Counted from the stretch's first letter, positions 1 to 8,540 are shown. The stretch: DNA of 64,000 bases from Pollutimonas nitritireducens (GCF_002849615.1 NZ_PDNV01000013.1:87128-151127); one strand, 5' to 3'. The notes: a model not told the origin generated them from the sequence alone. Translations and numbers: made by a program.

Positions 1-1
1 C

Positions 2-925
2 GAGATTGCCGCGCTGCAGGCGCTGGACGCCTCCCTGGACGACACATTCCGCCAGGCCGTCTCCATGCTGCTAGACTGCCAGGGCCGCGTCGTGGTCACC
101 GGTATTGGAAAATCCGGGCATATTGCCCGCAAGATCGCCGCAACCCTGGCCTCCACCGGCACGCCCGCGTTCTTCATGCACGGCGCCGAAGCCGTCCATG
201 GCGACCTGGGCATGCTCACCCGCCAGGACATCGTCCTGGCCATCTCCTATTCCGGCGCCGGCCAGGAACTGCTCACCGTCCTGTCCGTGGCCAAGCGTAT
301 GGGCGCGGCCATGATCTCCATCACCGGCTATCCCGAGTCCGAGCTCGCACGCAACGCCGACCTGCACCTGAACGCCCACGTCGCACAAGAAGCCTGCCCC
401 TTGAACCTGGCCCCCACGGCCAGCACCACCGCCGCCCTGGTGCTGGGCGACGCGCTCGCCGTCGCCTGCCTAGAGGCGCGCGGATTCAGTCGCGAAGACT
501 TCGCGCGCTCCCACCCAGGCGGAGCACTCGGGCGGCGCCTGCTTACCTTCGTGCGCGATGTCATGCGCCAGGGCAGCGCACTGCCCATCGTGACAGTCGA
601 TACCAAGGTCCCCGACGCGCTGGTCGAAATGTCGGCCAAAGGCATGGGCATGACCATAGTCGTGGACGACAAGCAGGCACCGGTGGGAATTTTCACCGAT
701 GGTGACCTGCGCCGCCTGATTGCACGCCACGGCGACATCCGCCTGCTGACCGTAGCCGACGGCATGAGCCGCAATCCGAAGAGCGTGCCGCCCGGAGCGC
801 TGGCCATCGAGGCAGCCACGCTCATGGATGCGGGCCGCCTGAACCAGATGCTCGTGCTCGACGATACCGGGCTATTATTAGGTGCTTTACATATGCATGA
901 CCTGCTCGCTGCCAAGGTCATCTAG
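2..925 (+). CDS. kdsD: D-arabinose 5-phosphate isomerase, 5' end outside window
   Basis: Interconverts D-ribulose 5-phosphate and D-arabinose 5-phosphate, the first step of Kdo synthesis for LPS, in the cytoplasm. The frame is open from base 2, so the true start lies upstream; the methionine at 65 is internal because the preceding residues (EIAALQALD...) match the usual KdsD N-terminus. An SIS sugar-isomerase domain with GIGKSGHIARK is followed by two CBS domains (beginning near VRDVMRQG and VADGMSRNP). kdsC follows after 15 bp, as in the usual kdsD-kdsC-lptCAB order. The family assignment is firm; the physiological substrate is inferred from family and context. Confidence 0.95.
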   Translation, partial: EIAALQALDASLDDTFRQAVSMLLDCQGRVVVTGIGKSGHIARKIAATLASTGTPAFFMHGAEAVHGDLGMLTRQDIVLAISYSGAGQELLTVLSVAKRMGAAMISITGYPESELARNADLHLNAHVAQEACPLNLAPTASTTAALVLGDALAVACLEARGFSREDFARSHPGGALGRRLLTFVRDVMRQGSALPIVTVDTKVPDALVEMSAKGMGMTIVVDDKQAPVGIFTDGDLRRLIARHGDIRLLTVADGMSRNPKSVPPGALAIEAATLMDAGRLNQMLVLDDTGLLLGALHMHDLLAAKVI

Positions 926-940
926 AACCCGCGTGCCCAA

Positions 941-1540
941 ATGAACTTTCCCACCATTTCACATCCCGTCGAAGCACTCATCCTGGCCAAGATCGCGCCC
1001 GCGGTAATCGAGCGTGCGCGCCAGGTCCGCGTTATGGTCTTTGACGTCGACGGCGTACTGACCGACGGCTGCCTCTGGTATGGGGAACACGGTGAACTCA
1101 TGAAGCGATTCAACGCCCTGGACGGCCATGGCCTGCGCCTGCTGCGGGAAAGCGGCATAACGGTCGCCCTGATCACGGGCCGCGAAGGCCCAATACTGGC
1201 GCGTCGTGCCGCCGAGCTGGGCATAGCGCTGGTCCAGCAAGGCGTGCGCGACAAATCGCAGGCCGTTACAGCACTTGCCCGCGAGCAAGGATGCTCCCTC
1301 AGCGAAGTGGGCTATATGGGTGACGACATCATCGACCTGCCGGCGCTGCAGCGCGTGGGGTTTGCCGCCAGCGTGCCGAACGCCCCCGCGTATATCTCAC
1401 AGCTGGCGCACTGGATCTCTACCAAGCCGGGCGGGTCGGGCGCCGCGCGCGAATGCTGCGATGTCATCCTGGCCGCCCAGGGCCGCCTTGGCGCGTTCCT
1501 TAACCCCGGAGCCATGTTGATGAGTGGCGCCATCCAGTAA
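941..1540 (+). CDS. kdsC: 3-deoxy-D-manno-octulosonate 8-phosphate phosphatase
   Basis: Removes phosphate from Kdo 8-phosphate to give Kdo. It is a small, capless HAD phosphatase of 199 residues, slightly longer than the usual 180-190 because of an N-terminal extension. The catalytic loop DVDGVLTDG carries Asp35 and Asp37, and the late GYMGDDIIDLP motif supplies the metal-binding acidic residues. The gene lies between kdsD and lptC, and only 4 bp separate its stop from the lptC start, so one transcript is likely. KdsC is a confident call from motif and context. Confidence 0.95.
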   Translation: MNFPTISHPVEALILAKIAPAVIERARQVRVMVFDVDGVLTDGCLWYGEHGELMKRFNALDGHGLRLLRESGITVALITGREGPILARRAAELGIALVQQGVRDKSQAVTALAREQGCSLSEVGYMGDDIIDLPALQRVGFAASVPNAPAYISQLAHWISTKPGGSGAARECCDVILAAQGRLGAFLNPGAMLMSGAIQ

Positions 1541-1544
1541 GGCC

Positions 1545-2159
1545 ATGAAAGAACGCGCCCCCGCCCTTATTGCTGTTGGCTTGCTGATCGCCCTGGTGTT
1601 CGGCACCTTCTGGGCGGCCGACTATGCGCAACGGGCCATTGCCATCGACCCGCCGCGACGCATCACGCACGAACCCGATTCCTGGGCCGACAATTTCATC
1701 ATGATACGTACCGACCCGGGCGGCGTTGCCATCAACCGCATGGAAGGCACTTATATGCAACATTTTCCGGATAACGACTCCTACGAGATCACTAATGCAA
1801 AAGCCATAGGACAGCAACCGAATTCGCCGATTACCATAGGCACGTCCGACAAAGCCGTCATGGATCAGAACGGCGAGCGCATCATCATGACGGGCAATGC
1901 TCATGTACACCGCATGCCGGGTGAAGACAGGGCCGCGATGGACGTCAAGAGCGAAGTCCTTACCATCAGGCCGGATGACAATATATTATTCACCGATCAA
2001 CCGGCACTGGTAGTCAATGGCAATTCGACCATGAACGGCAAAGGAATGCATTACGATAACAATACCCGCCAGTTGCAAGTCTTTTCCGCGACCGACGTAA
2101 AAATATCCGGTCAAGATGCCCGGCCAGGCTCCTCCACCAAACCTGAGACGACAAAATAA
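1545..2159 (+). CDS. lptC: LPS export inner-membrane anchor LptC
   Basis: Bitopic inner-membrane protein that links the LptBFG ABC transporter to periplasmic LptA during LPS transport. The 204-residue product starts at ATG 1545, four bases after kdsC; an upstream in-frame ATG at 1524 lies inside kdsC and is less likely. Residues about 5-25 form one hydrophobic transmembrane helix, followed by a beta-rich LptC/OstA-like periplasmic domain with alternating polar and hydrophobic residues. LptC sequences diverge widely, so the call leans on topology and on its position directly before lptA and lptB. Confidence 0.9.
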   Translation: MKERAPALIAVGLLIALVFGTFWAADYAQRAIAIDPPRRITHEPDSWADNFIMIRTDPGGVAINRMEGTYMQHFPDNDSYEITNAKAIGQQPNSPITIGTSDKAVMDQNGERIIMTGNAHVHRMPGEDRAAMDVKSEVLTIRPDDNILFTDQPALVVNGNSTMNGKGMHYDNNTRQLQVFSATDVKISGQDARPGSSTKPETTK

Positions 2160-2164
2160 AAACC

Positions 2165-2815
2165 ATGAACCTTAAGCGACCTATTTCCTTTGCCGCCTGG
2201 CTGATCGCATTCGTGCTGGCGGGTGTTGCCGGCACGGCGCACGCCCAGGCGGCGGCTAAAGCGCCGTCCCAGCAGTCCACGCCCGCTGCGGGCGCATCGG
2301 CTACCCCGCCCGCCGAAGAACCCGATACTCTGATACTGTCGGATACCCTGAATTACGATGACATCAAGAAAGAAAGTGTCTTCACGGGCAACGTCATCAT
2401 GACGCGCGGCCTCATGACCCTGCAGTCGGACAAGCTCACGATGCGCGAAGATGCGCAAGGCTTCCAGTTCGGCACCGCCACCGTCGAACCGGGCAAGCTT
2501 GTATTCATACGCGAAGAAAACCCCGAGAAGTTCGAAGTCCTTGAAGCACGTGGCATACGCGCCGAATACGACGGCAAGAAAGAGCAGATCGAAATGATAG
2601 GCCAGGCCGTGGTCACGCGCTACATCTGCGGCAAGGCCTTCGACAACGTCAAGGGCGAGCGCGTCATCTACCACCAGAACAGCGGCACCTACCAGGCCTA
2701 CGGCGGCGCCAACTCCGCGGCCGCGGGCGGCAGGGTGCGCTCGATGGCCCGGCCCCAGGCCAAGGCCGACGCCGCTGCCGCGGAGTGCCGCGAAAAGTCG
2801 GCACCGCGCAAATAA
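2165..2815 (+). CDS. lptA: LPS transport periplasmic protein LptA
   Basis: Periplasmic bridge protein whose oligomers carry LPS from LptC to LptD. The 216-residue product has a Sec signal peptide ending near AGTAHAQA (about residue 28) and then an OstA/LptA beta-jellyroll core containing [16 protein letters not shown], typical of the family. The C-terminal 30-40 residues are Ala/Arg/Lys-rich and low in complexity. It starts 5 bp after lptC and is followed by lptB, the standard order. Confidence 0.93.
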   Translation: MNLKRPISFAAWLIAFVLAGVAGTAHAQAAAKAPSQQSTPAAGASATPPAEEPDTLILSDTLNYDDIKKESVFTGNVIMTRGLMTLQSDKLTMREDAQGFQFGTATVEPGKLVFIREENPEKFEVLEARGIRAEYDGKKEQIEMIGQAVVTRYICGKAFDNVKGERVIYHQNSGTYQAYGGANSAAAGGRVRSMARPQAKADAAAAECREKSAPRK

Positions 2816-2876
2816 TTACGCCGCTACGCAGTCCGCTTGCGCCCCGGTCTTACCTGCTATCAGAAAGTACCCGTTT

Positions 2877-3671
2877 ATGTTTTCTTCGAATAAGCCGGCC
2901 TCCGGCGGAACCCGCTCTCCCAGCGCCGCGGCCGGCAGCCTGCACGCCACGGGGCTGCGCAAGTCCTACGGCAAGCGTACCGTCGTGCACGACGTCTCGC
3001 TGTCGGTCGACAGCGGCGAAGTCGTAGGATTGCTCGGGCCCAACGGCGCGGGCAAAACCACCAGTTTCTACATGATCGTGGGCATCATTCCCACCGATGC
3101 CGGGCGTATCGAAATCGACGGAAAACCTATTACCAGCATGCCCATGCACAAGCGGGCGCGCATGGGCTTGTCCTATCTGCCCCAAGACGCGTCGGTGTTC
3201 CGGCGGCTTACAGTCGAAGAAAACATCCGAGCCGTGCTCGAACTCCAGCTGGACGACGCGGGCAGGCCGCTGACCTCCGCGGTCATCGGCGAACACCTCG
3301 AATCGCTCATCGACGAGTTGCAGATCGGTCATATCCGGCGCAATACCGCCATATCTCTATCGGGCGGCGAGCGGCGCCGGGTAGAGATCGCCCGTGCCCT
3401 GGCGACGCATCCACGCTTCATCCTTCTTGACGAACCCTTTGCTGGCGTGGACCCCATCGCCGTCATCGAAATCCAGCGCATCGTCCACTTTCTGAAGAGC
3501 CGAAATATCGGCGTGCTGATAACCGACCACAACGTCCGGGAAACCCTTGGAATTTGCGATCGCGCCTATATCATCAGCGAAGGCAAGGTGCTGATCAACG
3601 GCCACCCCAATGAAATCATCGACAACGAGGCCGTACGCAAGGTTTACCTGGGCAAGAACTTCAAAATGTAG
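2877..3671 (+). CDS. lptB: LPS export ABC transporter ATP-binding protein LptB
   Basis: Cytoplasmic ATPase that drives LPS extraction by LptFG. Visible motifs are Walker A (GPNGAGKTT, about residue 54), the ABC signature (LSGGERRR, about residue 161), Walker B ([11 protein letters not shown], about residue 183) and the switch His in ITDHNVRE. At 264 residues it is about 20 longer than E. coli LptB, owing to an N-terminal Ser/Gly/Ala-rich extension. In many proteobacteria rpoN follows lptB, but here hpf comes next after about 150 bp. Confidence 0.96.
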   Translation: MFSSNKPASGGTRSPSAAAGSLHATGLRKSYGKRTVVHDVSLSVDSGEVVGLLGPNGAGKTTSFYMIVGIIPTDAGRIEIDGKPITSMPMHKRARMGLSYLPQDASVFRRLTVEENIRAVLELQLDDAGRPLTSAVIGEHLESLIDELQIGHIRRNTAISLSGGERRRVEIARALATHPRFILLDEPFAGVDPIAVIEIQRIVHFLKSRNIGVLITDHNVRETLGICDRAYIISEGKVLINGHPNEIIDNEAVRKVYLGKNFKM

Positions 3672-3705
3672 GCGGACGCATCACCCCTCTGTTGATCTGG
3701 CGCAC

Positions 3706-3733
3706 TTGATTTACTCTGCATAATCTATACACT
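3706..3733 (+). promoter_or_regulatory. Possible sigma-70 promoter for hpf
   Basis: In the lptB-hpf gap, TTGATT at 3706 and TACACT at 3728 are separated by 16 bp. This reads as a moderate -35/-10 pair about 90 bp ahead of hpf. The assignment is by inspection only. Confidence 0.35.
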
Positions 3734-3822
3734 GAAATCATTAACAACGCATTACAAGGAGAACCATCACAACCCTGAACGCGCATACCGCGCACCCCTC
3801 ATTTCTGCAAGGAGATCACAAT

Positions 3823-4152
3823 ATGAACCTGAGTCTTACTGGCCGTCACCTAGAAGTCACTCCCGCTATACGCGAGTACGTATTGAACAAAATGGCACGC
3901 ATCACGCGGCATTTTGACAGCGTTATCGACACCCAGGTCATTCTCTCGATCGAGCGTCTCAATCACACCGCCGAAATCACCATGCGCGTGCCTGGAAAAG
4001 ACATCCACTGCGCTGCCGTCGACGAAAACCTCTATGCAGCCATCGACTTGCTTGCCGACAAAATAGACCGGCAGGTCATCAAGTATAAGTCCAAGGTGCA
4101 AGACCACGCTCACGAGCCTGTCAAGCGGCAAGAAATTCCTGCCGTGGAATAA
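3823..4152 (+). CDS. hpf: Ribosome hibernation promoting factor (short HPF/RaiA family)
   Basis: Binds the 30S decoding region and promotes inactive ribosome dimers in stationary phase. The 109-residue product has the S30AE fold and begins MNLSLTGRHLEVTPAIREYV, with conserved basic residues in KMARITRHF. It lacks the long C-terminal domain of Firmicute-type HPF. A strong Shine-Dalgarno (AAGGAGAT) lies just ahead of the ATG. It sits between lptB and ptsN, where rpoN would normally precede it. Confidence 0.93.
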   Translation: MNLSLTGRHLEVTPAIREYVLNKMARITRHFDSVIDTQVILSIERLNHTAEITMRVPGKDIHCAAVDENLYAAIDLLADKIDRQVIKYKSKVQDHAHEPVKRQEIPAVE

Positions 4153-4229
4153 TCCCACCCGGCTTTACGCGCGCCCTGGCCGGCCCTGCCGCGCCTACCC
4201 TGACTAGCGCCTCGTAAACCTGGCAAACT

Positions 4230-4258
4230 GGCCTCAATCGCCGCAAGTGATTGGGGCC
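4230..4258 (+). terminator. Possible terminator after hpf
   Basis: The arms GGCCTCAATC (4230-4239) and GATTGGGGCC (4249-4258) pair with one wobble or mismatch around a 9-nt loop and are followed by TTGGTT. The site lies between hpf and ptsN. The T tract is weak, so termination may be partial. Confidence 0.5.
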
Positions 4259-4272
4259 TTGGTTATCCTGCT

Positions 4273-4302
4273 TTGTATGGCGGCACCCAAACCCCATATA
4301 AT
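4273..4302 (+). promoter_or_regulatory. Possible ptsN promoter with very short leader
   Basis: A perfect TATAAT at 4297-4302 is preceded by TTGTAT at 4273-4278 with an 18-bp spacer. A start site about 7 bp downstream would fall at or next to the ptsN ATG at 4310, so the mRNA could be leaderless or nearly so. No clear Shine-Dalgarno precedes that ATG. Confidence 0.45.
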
Positions 4303-4309
4303 AACCCTC

Positions 4310-4789
4310 ATGAACTTAATGTCGCGTATCTTGCCGCTGTCGAACGTTGTGCTTGATTTGCCTGCCACCAGCAAGAAAAGAGCCTTCGAACAAGCCGGCC
4401 TGCTCTTCGAAAATCAACACGGAATAGCCCGCACGGCAGTTTTCCAAAGCCTTATTGCCCGCGAAAGGCTCGGCTCCACAGCGCTCGGCCATCACGTGGC
4501 AGTACCGCACGGCCGCATCAAGGACCTCAAAGAGCCTTGTGCCGCGTTTATTCGGCTGGCCGACCCGGTGCGCTTCGACGCCACCGACGGACGCCTGGCC
4601 AGCCTGTTGTTCATACTGCTGGTACCCGAAACGGCCACACAAACGCACCTAGACCTGCTGGCCGAGATCGCCAAGCTCATGTCCGACCCCAAGCTGCGGC
4701 AAACGCTGTCCACCGAAACCGATCCCGCCGCCGTCCACAGGCTTCTTACCACTTCGCCGCCTGAGGCCATCCATGCTGACCATACATGA
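4310..4789 (+). CDS. ptsN: Nitrogen-PTS EIIA component (PtsN, EIIA-Ntr)
   Basis: Regulatory phosphocarrier of the PTS-Ntr chain, phosphorylated by NPr/HPr. From ATG 4310 the product has 159 residues and one PTS EIIA type-2 domain. The phosphorylated histidine is His67 in GHHVAVPHGRIKDL. A longer in-frame reading from 4247 adds an unrelated N-terminus and runs through the promoter, so it was not used; ATG 4319 is an alternative. The last 17 bp overlap hprK, indicating translational coupling. Sigma-54 is not encoded alongside, although ptsN and rpoN are usually neighbours. Confidence 0.93.
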   Translation: MNLMSRILPLSNVVLDLPATSKKRAFEQAGLLFENQHGIARTAVFQSLIARERLGSTALGHHVAVPHGRIKDLKEPCAAFIRLADPVRFDATDGRLASLLFILLVPETATQTHLDLLAEIAKLMSDPKLRQTLSTETDPAAVHRLLTTSPPEAIHADHT

Positions 4790-5702
4790 GCTCGTCAGTG
4801 ACAACGCGGACAAGATCCCGTTCACCTGGATCGCCGGCGCCGATTCGGCCAACCGCCTCATACCCGACGTAGGCATGTCGGGCGCCGACCTGGTGGGTCA
4901 CCTGAATCTCATCCACCCGGCGCGCATCCAGGTGTTCGGCGCGGAAGAACTCTCTTACTACACACGGTTCGAGATCAAACGGCGCGTTCACCACCTGGAA
5001 GATCTCGTCACCGGCGGCGTGCCAGCCATACTCATAGCCGATGGCATGTCTCCGCCCGACGACCTGCGCGACTTCTGCAACCAGCAAAATATCCCCTTGC
5101 TGTCGACCACCATAGAAGCGGCCCAGCTCATCGATCTGCTGCGCATCTACCTGGGCAAGCGGCTGGCGCCGAAAACCACCGTGCATGGCGTGTTCATGGA
5201 CGTACTGGGGGTGGGCGTGCTCATTACGGGCGAGTCCGGACTGGGAAAAAGCGAACTCGCCCTTGAACTGATTTCACGCGGCCACGGTCTGGTGGCCGAC
5301 GACGCGGTCGAACTTTCGCGCACGGCGCCCAACATGATCGAGGGCCACTGCCCGCCTCTGTTGCAGAACCTGCTGGAAGTCCGCGGCCTGGGCCTGCTGG
5401 ATATACGCACCATTTTCGGCGAAACATCAGTGCGCCGGAAAATGAAGCTCAATCTGTTGGTACACCTCATCCGCTCGACCCCCGATGCCTTCGAACGCCT
5501 GCCGGTCCAGGATCAAACCGAAGACATTCTGGGCATACCAATACGCCGCGTCATGCTGCAGGTGGCAGCCGGGCGCAATCTGGCCGTACTCGTCGAAGCC
5601 GCGGTGCGCAACACCATACTTGCCTTGCGCGGCATCGACACCATGGGCGAATTCATCGAGCGCCAGGCCCTGGCCATCATGGAAAGCAGTCGTCGCGAAT
5701 AA
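4773..5702 (+). CDS. hprK: HPr kinase/phosphorylase
   Basis: Bifunctional enzyme that phosphorylates and dephosphorylates a serine of HPr/NPr. The 309-residue product has an N-terminal HprK_N domain and a C-terminal kinase domain with the P-loop GESGLGKSE (about residue 153) and the family signature around LLEVRGLGLLDIRTIFGE (about residue 203). It overlaps ptsN by 17 bp and is followed by rapZ. This ptsN-hprK-rapZ order is common in betaproteobacteria. Confidence 0.95.
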   Translation: MLTIHELVSDNADKIPFTWIAGADSANRLIPDVGMSGADLVGHLNLIHPARIQVFGAEELSYYTRFEIKRRVHHLEDLVTGGVPAILIADGMSPPDDLRDFCNQQNIPLLSTTIEAAQLIDLLRIYLGKRLAPKTTVHGVFMDVLGVGVLITGESGLGKSELALELISRGHGLVADDAVELSRTAPNMIEGHCPPLLQNLLEVRGLGLLDIRTIFGETSVRRKMKLNLLVHLIRSTPDAFERLPVQDQTEDILGIPIRRVMLQVAAGRNLAVLVEAAVRNTILALRGIDTMGEFIERQALAIMESSRRE

Positions 5703-5796
5703 ACCAGGCCCAGCCGCGTTGCGGCTTGCTTTATTCTTCAAATACCTGGGACGCAGACCACTCACTGCATCCTTCAACGTGGAACCCCCCATCGTC

Positions 5797-6669
5797 ATGT
5801 TGAACATCGTCCTGATCACAGGAATCTCCGGCTCCGGTAAATCGGTTGCACTGCGCTTGCTTGAAGACGCGGGCTACACCTGTGTCGACAACCTGCCCGT
5901 GCGGTTTCTGCACGATTTCATCGCCAGCACGCGCGAAAGCGGCCTGGAGCGTGTTGCCGTGTCCATCGATGTGCGTTCACCCGGCGAAATCAATGAGCTA
6001 CCCGATGTGATCACCGGCCTACGGTCTATGGGAACCGCATTCCGGGTCATTTTCCTGGATGCCAACGACCACACCCTGCAGCAGCGCTATTCCGAGTCGC
6101 GGCGCCGCCATCCCCTGACCAACCGGTTGCAGGCTGGCGGGAAATCGCCTTCCCTGCAAGAATGCATCGATACCGAACGCGAAATGCTGGCGCCACTGCG
6201 CGAGCAGGAACACGTAATCGACACCTCTGACCTGACGCCCGGACAGCTGCGCGCCTGGGTACGCGACTTGGTCCAGGCCGACCGCGCGCCTGTCGTGCTG
6301 ACCTTTGAATCGTTCGCCTACAAGCGCGGCGTGCCAGGCGACGCCGACTTGGTGTTCGATGTGCGGTGCCTGCCGAACCCTCATTACGACAGTGCCTTGC
6401 GCCCGTTGACCGGACGTGACGAACCCGTTGCCAAATGGCTGGGGCAATTCGGCAGCGTTGAAACCATGATTGAAGACATTGCCGGATTCATTCGGCGCTG
6501 GTTGCCACTTTATATGCAAGATACCCGCAACTACCTCACAGTGGCCATCGGTTGCACGGGCGGCAAGCACCGATCAGTCTACGTCACCGAGCAGCTTGCC
6601 CAGCGCTTTGCCGATCATTCTCCCCTGCTGATCAGGCACCGCAACCAGCCGCCCCCCGATACGCCATGA
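5797..6669 (+). CDS. rapZ: RNase adapter protein RapZ (YvcJ-like P-loop protein)
   Basis: Nucleotide-binding adaptor that in E. coli directs RNase E to the sRNA GlmZ and so links to amino-sugar and cell-envelope supply. The 290-residue product begins MLNIVLITGISGSGKS, with a Walker A motif at its N-terminus. The C-terminal half has the conserved FESFAYKRGVPGDADLVFDVRCLPNPH and the IGCTGGKHRSV motif. The start at 5797 is chosen because the P-loop must be near the N-terminus; the frame is open back into hprK but that part has no homology. Its stop overlaps the next start as ATGA. Confidence 0.95.
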   Translation: MLNIVLITGISGSGKSVALRLLEDAGYTCVDNLPVRFLHDFIASTRESGLERVAVSIDVRSPGEINELPDVITGLRSMGTAFRVIFLDANDHTLQQRYSESRRRHPLTNRLQAGGKSPSLQECIDTEREMLAPLREQEHVIDTSDLTPGQLRAWVRDLVQADRAPVVLTFESFAYKRGVPGDADLVFDVRCLPNPHYDSALRPLTGRDEPVAKWLGQFGSVETMIEDIAGFIRRWLPLYMQDTRNYLTVAIGCTGGKHRSVYVTEQLAQRFADHSPLLIRHRNQPPPDTP

Positions 6670-7781
6670 CATCACCACGCTACCTGATCCCCCTTGCCCT
6701 ATGCATCATTCTCGCCATACTTGCCGGCTGCTCCACGCCCAAGACTGGAACCAAGGTCGGCAGCAGCAGCGGCGCCACACGCGGTGGCGGCTACTACAAG
6801 GATGACGGACCCGGCTCGAACATCCCGCCCGGCATCGAGAACATCCCCGACGCCGTTCCCCAGGTCGAACCCCATTCCCCGTCCAACTTCCGGCCTTATG
6901 TTGTATTTGGCAAAAAGTACGTTCCAGTCAGCGATGAAAAGCCCTTTCGCCAGGAAGGCACGGCATCCTGGTACGGACGCAAGTTTCACGGCAAAAAAAC
7001 CGCCAATGGCGAAACCTACGATATGTACGCCATGTCGGCAGCCCACCCGACATTGCCCATACCCAGCTATGCGCGCGTCACCCATGCCAAGACCGGGAAT
7101 TCCGTGATTGTGCGCGTCAATGATCGAGGGCCGTTCCATAGCAGCCGCATCATCGATGTCTCCTACGTGGCGGCGGCCAAGCTGGGCCTGATAGGCCCCG
7201 GCAGCGGCCAGGTCATCGTCGAGGCCATTACCAACGACGATATACGGAATACGCGTATGGCCAGTGCACCGGCCGCGCCCCGGACGACACAGGTCAGCGT
7301 AGCGCAGCCTGTCGAGGCCCGAGAGGCACCGTCGAGGATCGCCGCAAACAAGCAGCCGCTGCCCGATGCGCTAGAGGTACTTCGGCTCAGCGAGGCTAAA
7401 CCTGCAGCAGCTCAATCCACAAGCGCCCGACCTGGCGTAGCCCAACCTGACGCGCTGCAAGCGCTCCTGACCGATGATCGGATCGGCCACATCTCCGCGG
7501 CCAGCACAGGCACTCAGGCCCAGATGGCGCAGTCCCCGTCCAGCCCAGGACAGATCTATCTTCAATTCGGCGCGTTCAGTGCCCCGCACACCGCCAATGG
7601 CCTGGCTCAGAAAATCAACCAGCAAATCAGCCATGTCGAAAGCCGACCGGCCAGGATACGCACTGCCAATGAACTGTATAAAGTTCAGATAGGTCCTTAT
7701 TCTTCGCGCACCGAGGCTGTGAATGCGGCCTTCCGCATCCGTGAAGTCACGGGCATGCAAGCCACGCTTGCCTTGAGCTAG
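6666..7781 (+). CDS. rlpA: RlpA-like septal lipoprotein with DPBB and SPOR domains
   Basis: RlpA proteins are outer-membrane lipoproteins; in Pseudomonas RlpA cleaves denuded peptidoglycan at the septum. The 371-residue product has a lipoprotein signal with Cys22 in LAGC. A double-psi beta-barrel follows (EGTASWYGRKFHGKKTANGE ... RVNDRGPF), then a long Ala/Pro/Gln-rich linker and a C-terminal SPOR domain (IYLQFGAFSA ... YKVQIGPYSS) that binds denuded glycan strands. The ATGA overlap with rapZ suggests cotranscription. The assignment is firm; lytic activity is inferred. Confidence 0.88.
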   Translation: MTSPRYLIPLALCIILAILAGCSTPKTGTKVGSSSGATRGGGYYKDDGPGSNIPPGIENIPDAVPQVEPHSPSNFRPYVVFGKKYVPVSDEKPFRQEGTASWYGRKFHGKKTANGETYDMYAMSAAHPTLPIPSYARVTHAKTGNSVIVRVNDRGPFHSSRIIDVSYVAAAKLGLIGPGSGQVIVEAITNDDIRNTRMASAPAAPRTTQVSVAQPVEAREAPSRIAANKQPLPDALEVLRLSEAKPAAAQSTSARPGVAQPDALQALLTDDRIGHISAASTGTQAQMAQSPSSPGQIYLQFGAFSAPHTANGLAQKINQQISHVESRPARIRTANELYKVQIGPYSSRTEAVNAAFRIREVTGMQATLALS

Positions 7782-7819
7782 AAGTTTTTCGACGCTGCCC
7801 GGCTTCGATGACGTTGCCC

Positions 7820-7995
7820 GGGGTGGGTGGGGGCAGTCCGGCGGCGTGCTTGTTTCCGCGTCTGCCTCGTCCAGCCGGGCGTCGGCCGAACTCCCTGCGC
7901 TTCGCTCCGGTCAGACAACGGCCGACGACACCCCCCGGCTTCCCTTCGTCAGCCCGCGGCGCACGCCTACACGCCGCACTGCCCCCACCCACCCC
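7820..7995. repeat. Long imperfect extragenic palindrome A
   Basis: The outer arms GGGGTGGGTGGGGGCAGT (from 7820) and ACTGCCCCCACCCACCCC (to 7995) are complementary, and the pairing extends inward through GGCGTG/CACGCC. A nested pair GTCGGCCG (7881-7888) and CGGCCGAC (about 7919-7926) lies inside. The whole element could fold into one long hairpin of about 176 bp beginning 39 bp after rlpA. It may act as a terminator, a structured RNA or a REP/MITE-like element. No convincing gene is present. Confidence 0.7.
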
Positions 7996-8201
7996 GTACA
8001 ACTGCGCAATAAGAAACTTGCCGGCCTTACACTGGCAAGCGCAGGCAATCCGTGGTGAAAAATTTCTGGCCGAGAGGGATGCAAATGGTCCTTGGCCAGG
8101 CCCACCGCGTTGATCGTACCGGTCTATCTCTAGAAGTGTGGAATCCGTGGTTGGCTTGGCGTACACGATGGTTAGCACGCTCGTCCAAGCCTCGCTCCTG
8201 C

Positions 8202-8431
8202 AAAAAGGTGGGTGTGTCGGGGACTGTGCAGGCGCCTCGCGCACGCCGTTTCGGTCAGTCCCATCGAGGAGGCAAGACCGCGGCTGTCTGAGCCCGGCGG
8301 GTGTCGGGCCACTGGCCCGACCGGGCGAGTTCCGCGGTCGCCTCGATGGGGCTGGCCGAAACGGGTACCCGTGGCAACGCCACGGGCGTAGCGCGTGAAG
8401 CCGAAACAGGCCGCGACACACCCGCCTTTCT
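8202..8431. repeat. Long imperfect extragenic palindrome B
   Basis: The outer arms AAAGGTGGGTGTGTCG (about 8204-8219) and CGACACACCCGCCTTT (about 8414-8429) pair with one mismatch. The inner arms at 8245-8281 and 8332-8364 share CCGTTTCGG, CCATCGAGG and ACCGCGG in inverted order. The centre has GTCGGGCCA/CTGGCCCGAC (8303-8321), and a small side hairpin (CCCGTGGC...GCCACGGG) is at about 8368-8385. The element resembles palindrome A in architecture but not closely in sequence. Confidence 0.7.
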
Positions 8432-8434
8432 TAA

Positions 8435-8492
8435 GAACGAATAGCCGACCCAATGAACGAATAGCCGTCCCAATGAACGAATAACCGTCCCC
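8435..8492. repeat. Three tandem 20-bp direct repeats
   Basis: The unit gaacgaatagccgtcccaat occurs at 8435 and 8455, with one base difference, and a shortened copy with one further change is at 8475. The copies directly follow palindrome B and end about 50 bp beyond the rsmI stop. There are no spacers between copies, so this is not a CRISPR. It could be a protein-binding iteron-like cluster or slippage product. Confidence 0.8.
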
Positions 8493-8540
8493 AACGCCTC
8501 CGCGCTGCAGCGAGCCGCATAAGCACCTCGACCAAAAATC

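Larger units (their letters stand above)
7782..8540. other. Gene-free 759-bp gap
   Basis: The gap lies between the convergent genes rlpA and rsmI. It holds palindromes A and B and the 20-bp repeats. The stretch 7996-8201 shows nothing recognisable. Several short open frames exist on both strands, but they follow the palindromes, have no start signals and resemble no known protein. Confidence 0.8.

Noticed and set aside
8435..8492. CRISPR-like repeat cluster
   Set aside because: Units are adjacent without spacers and no cas genes are present.
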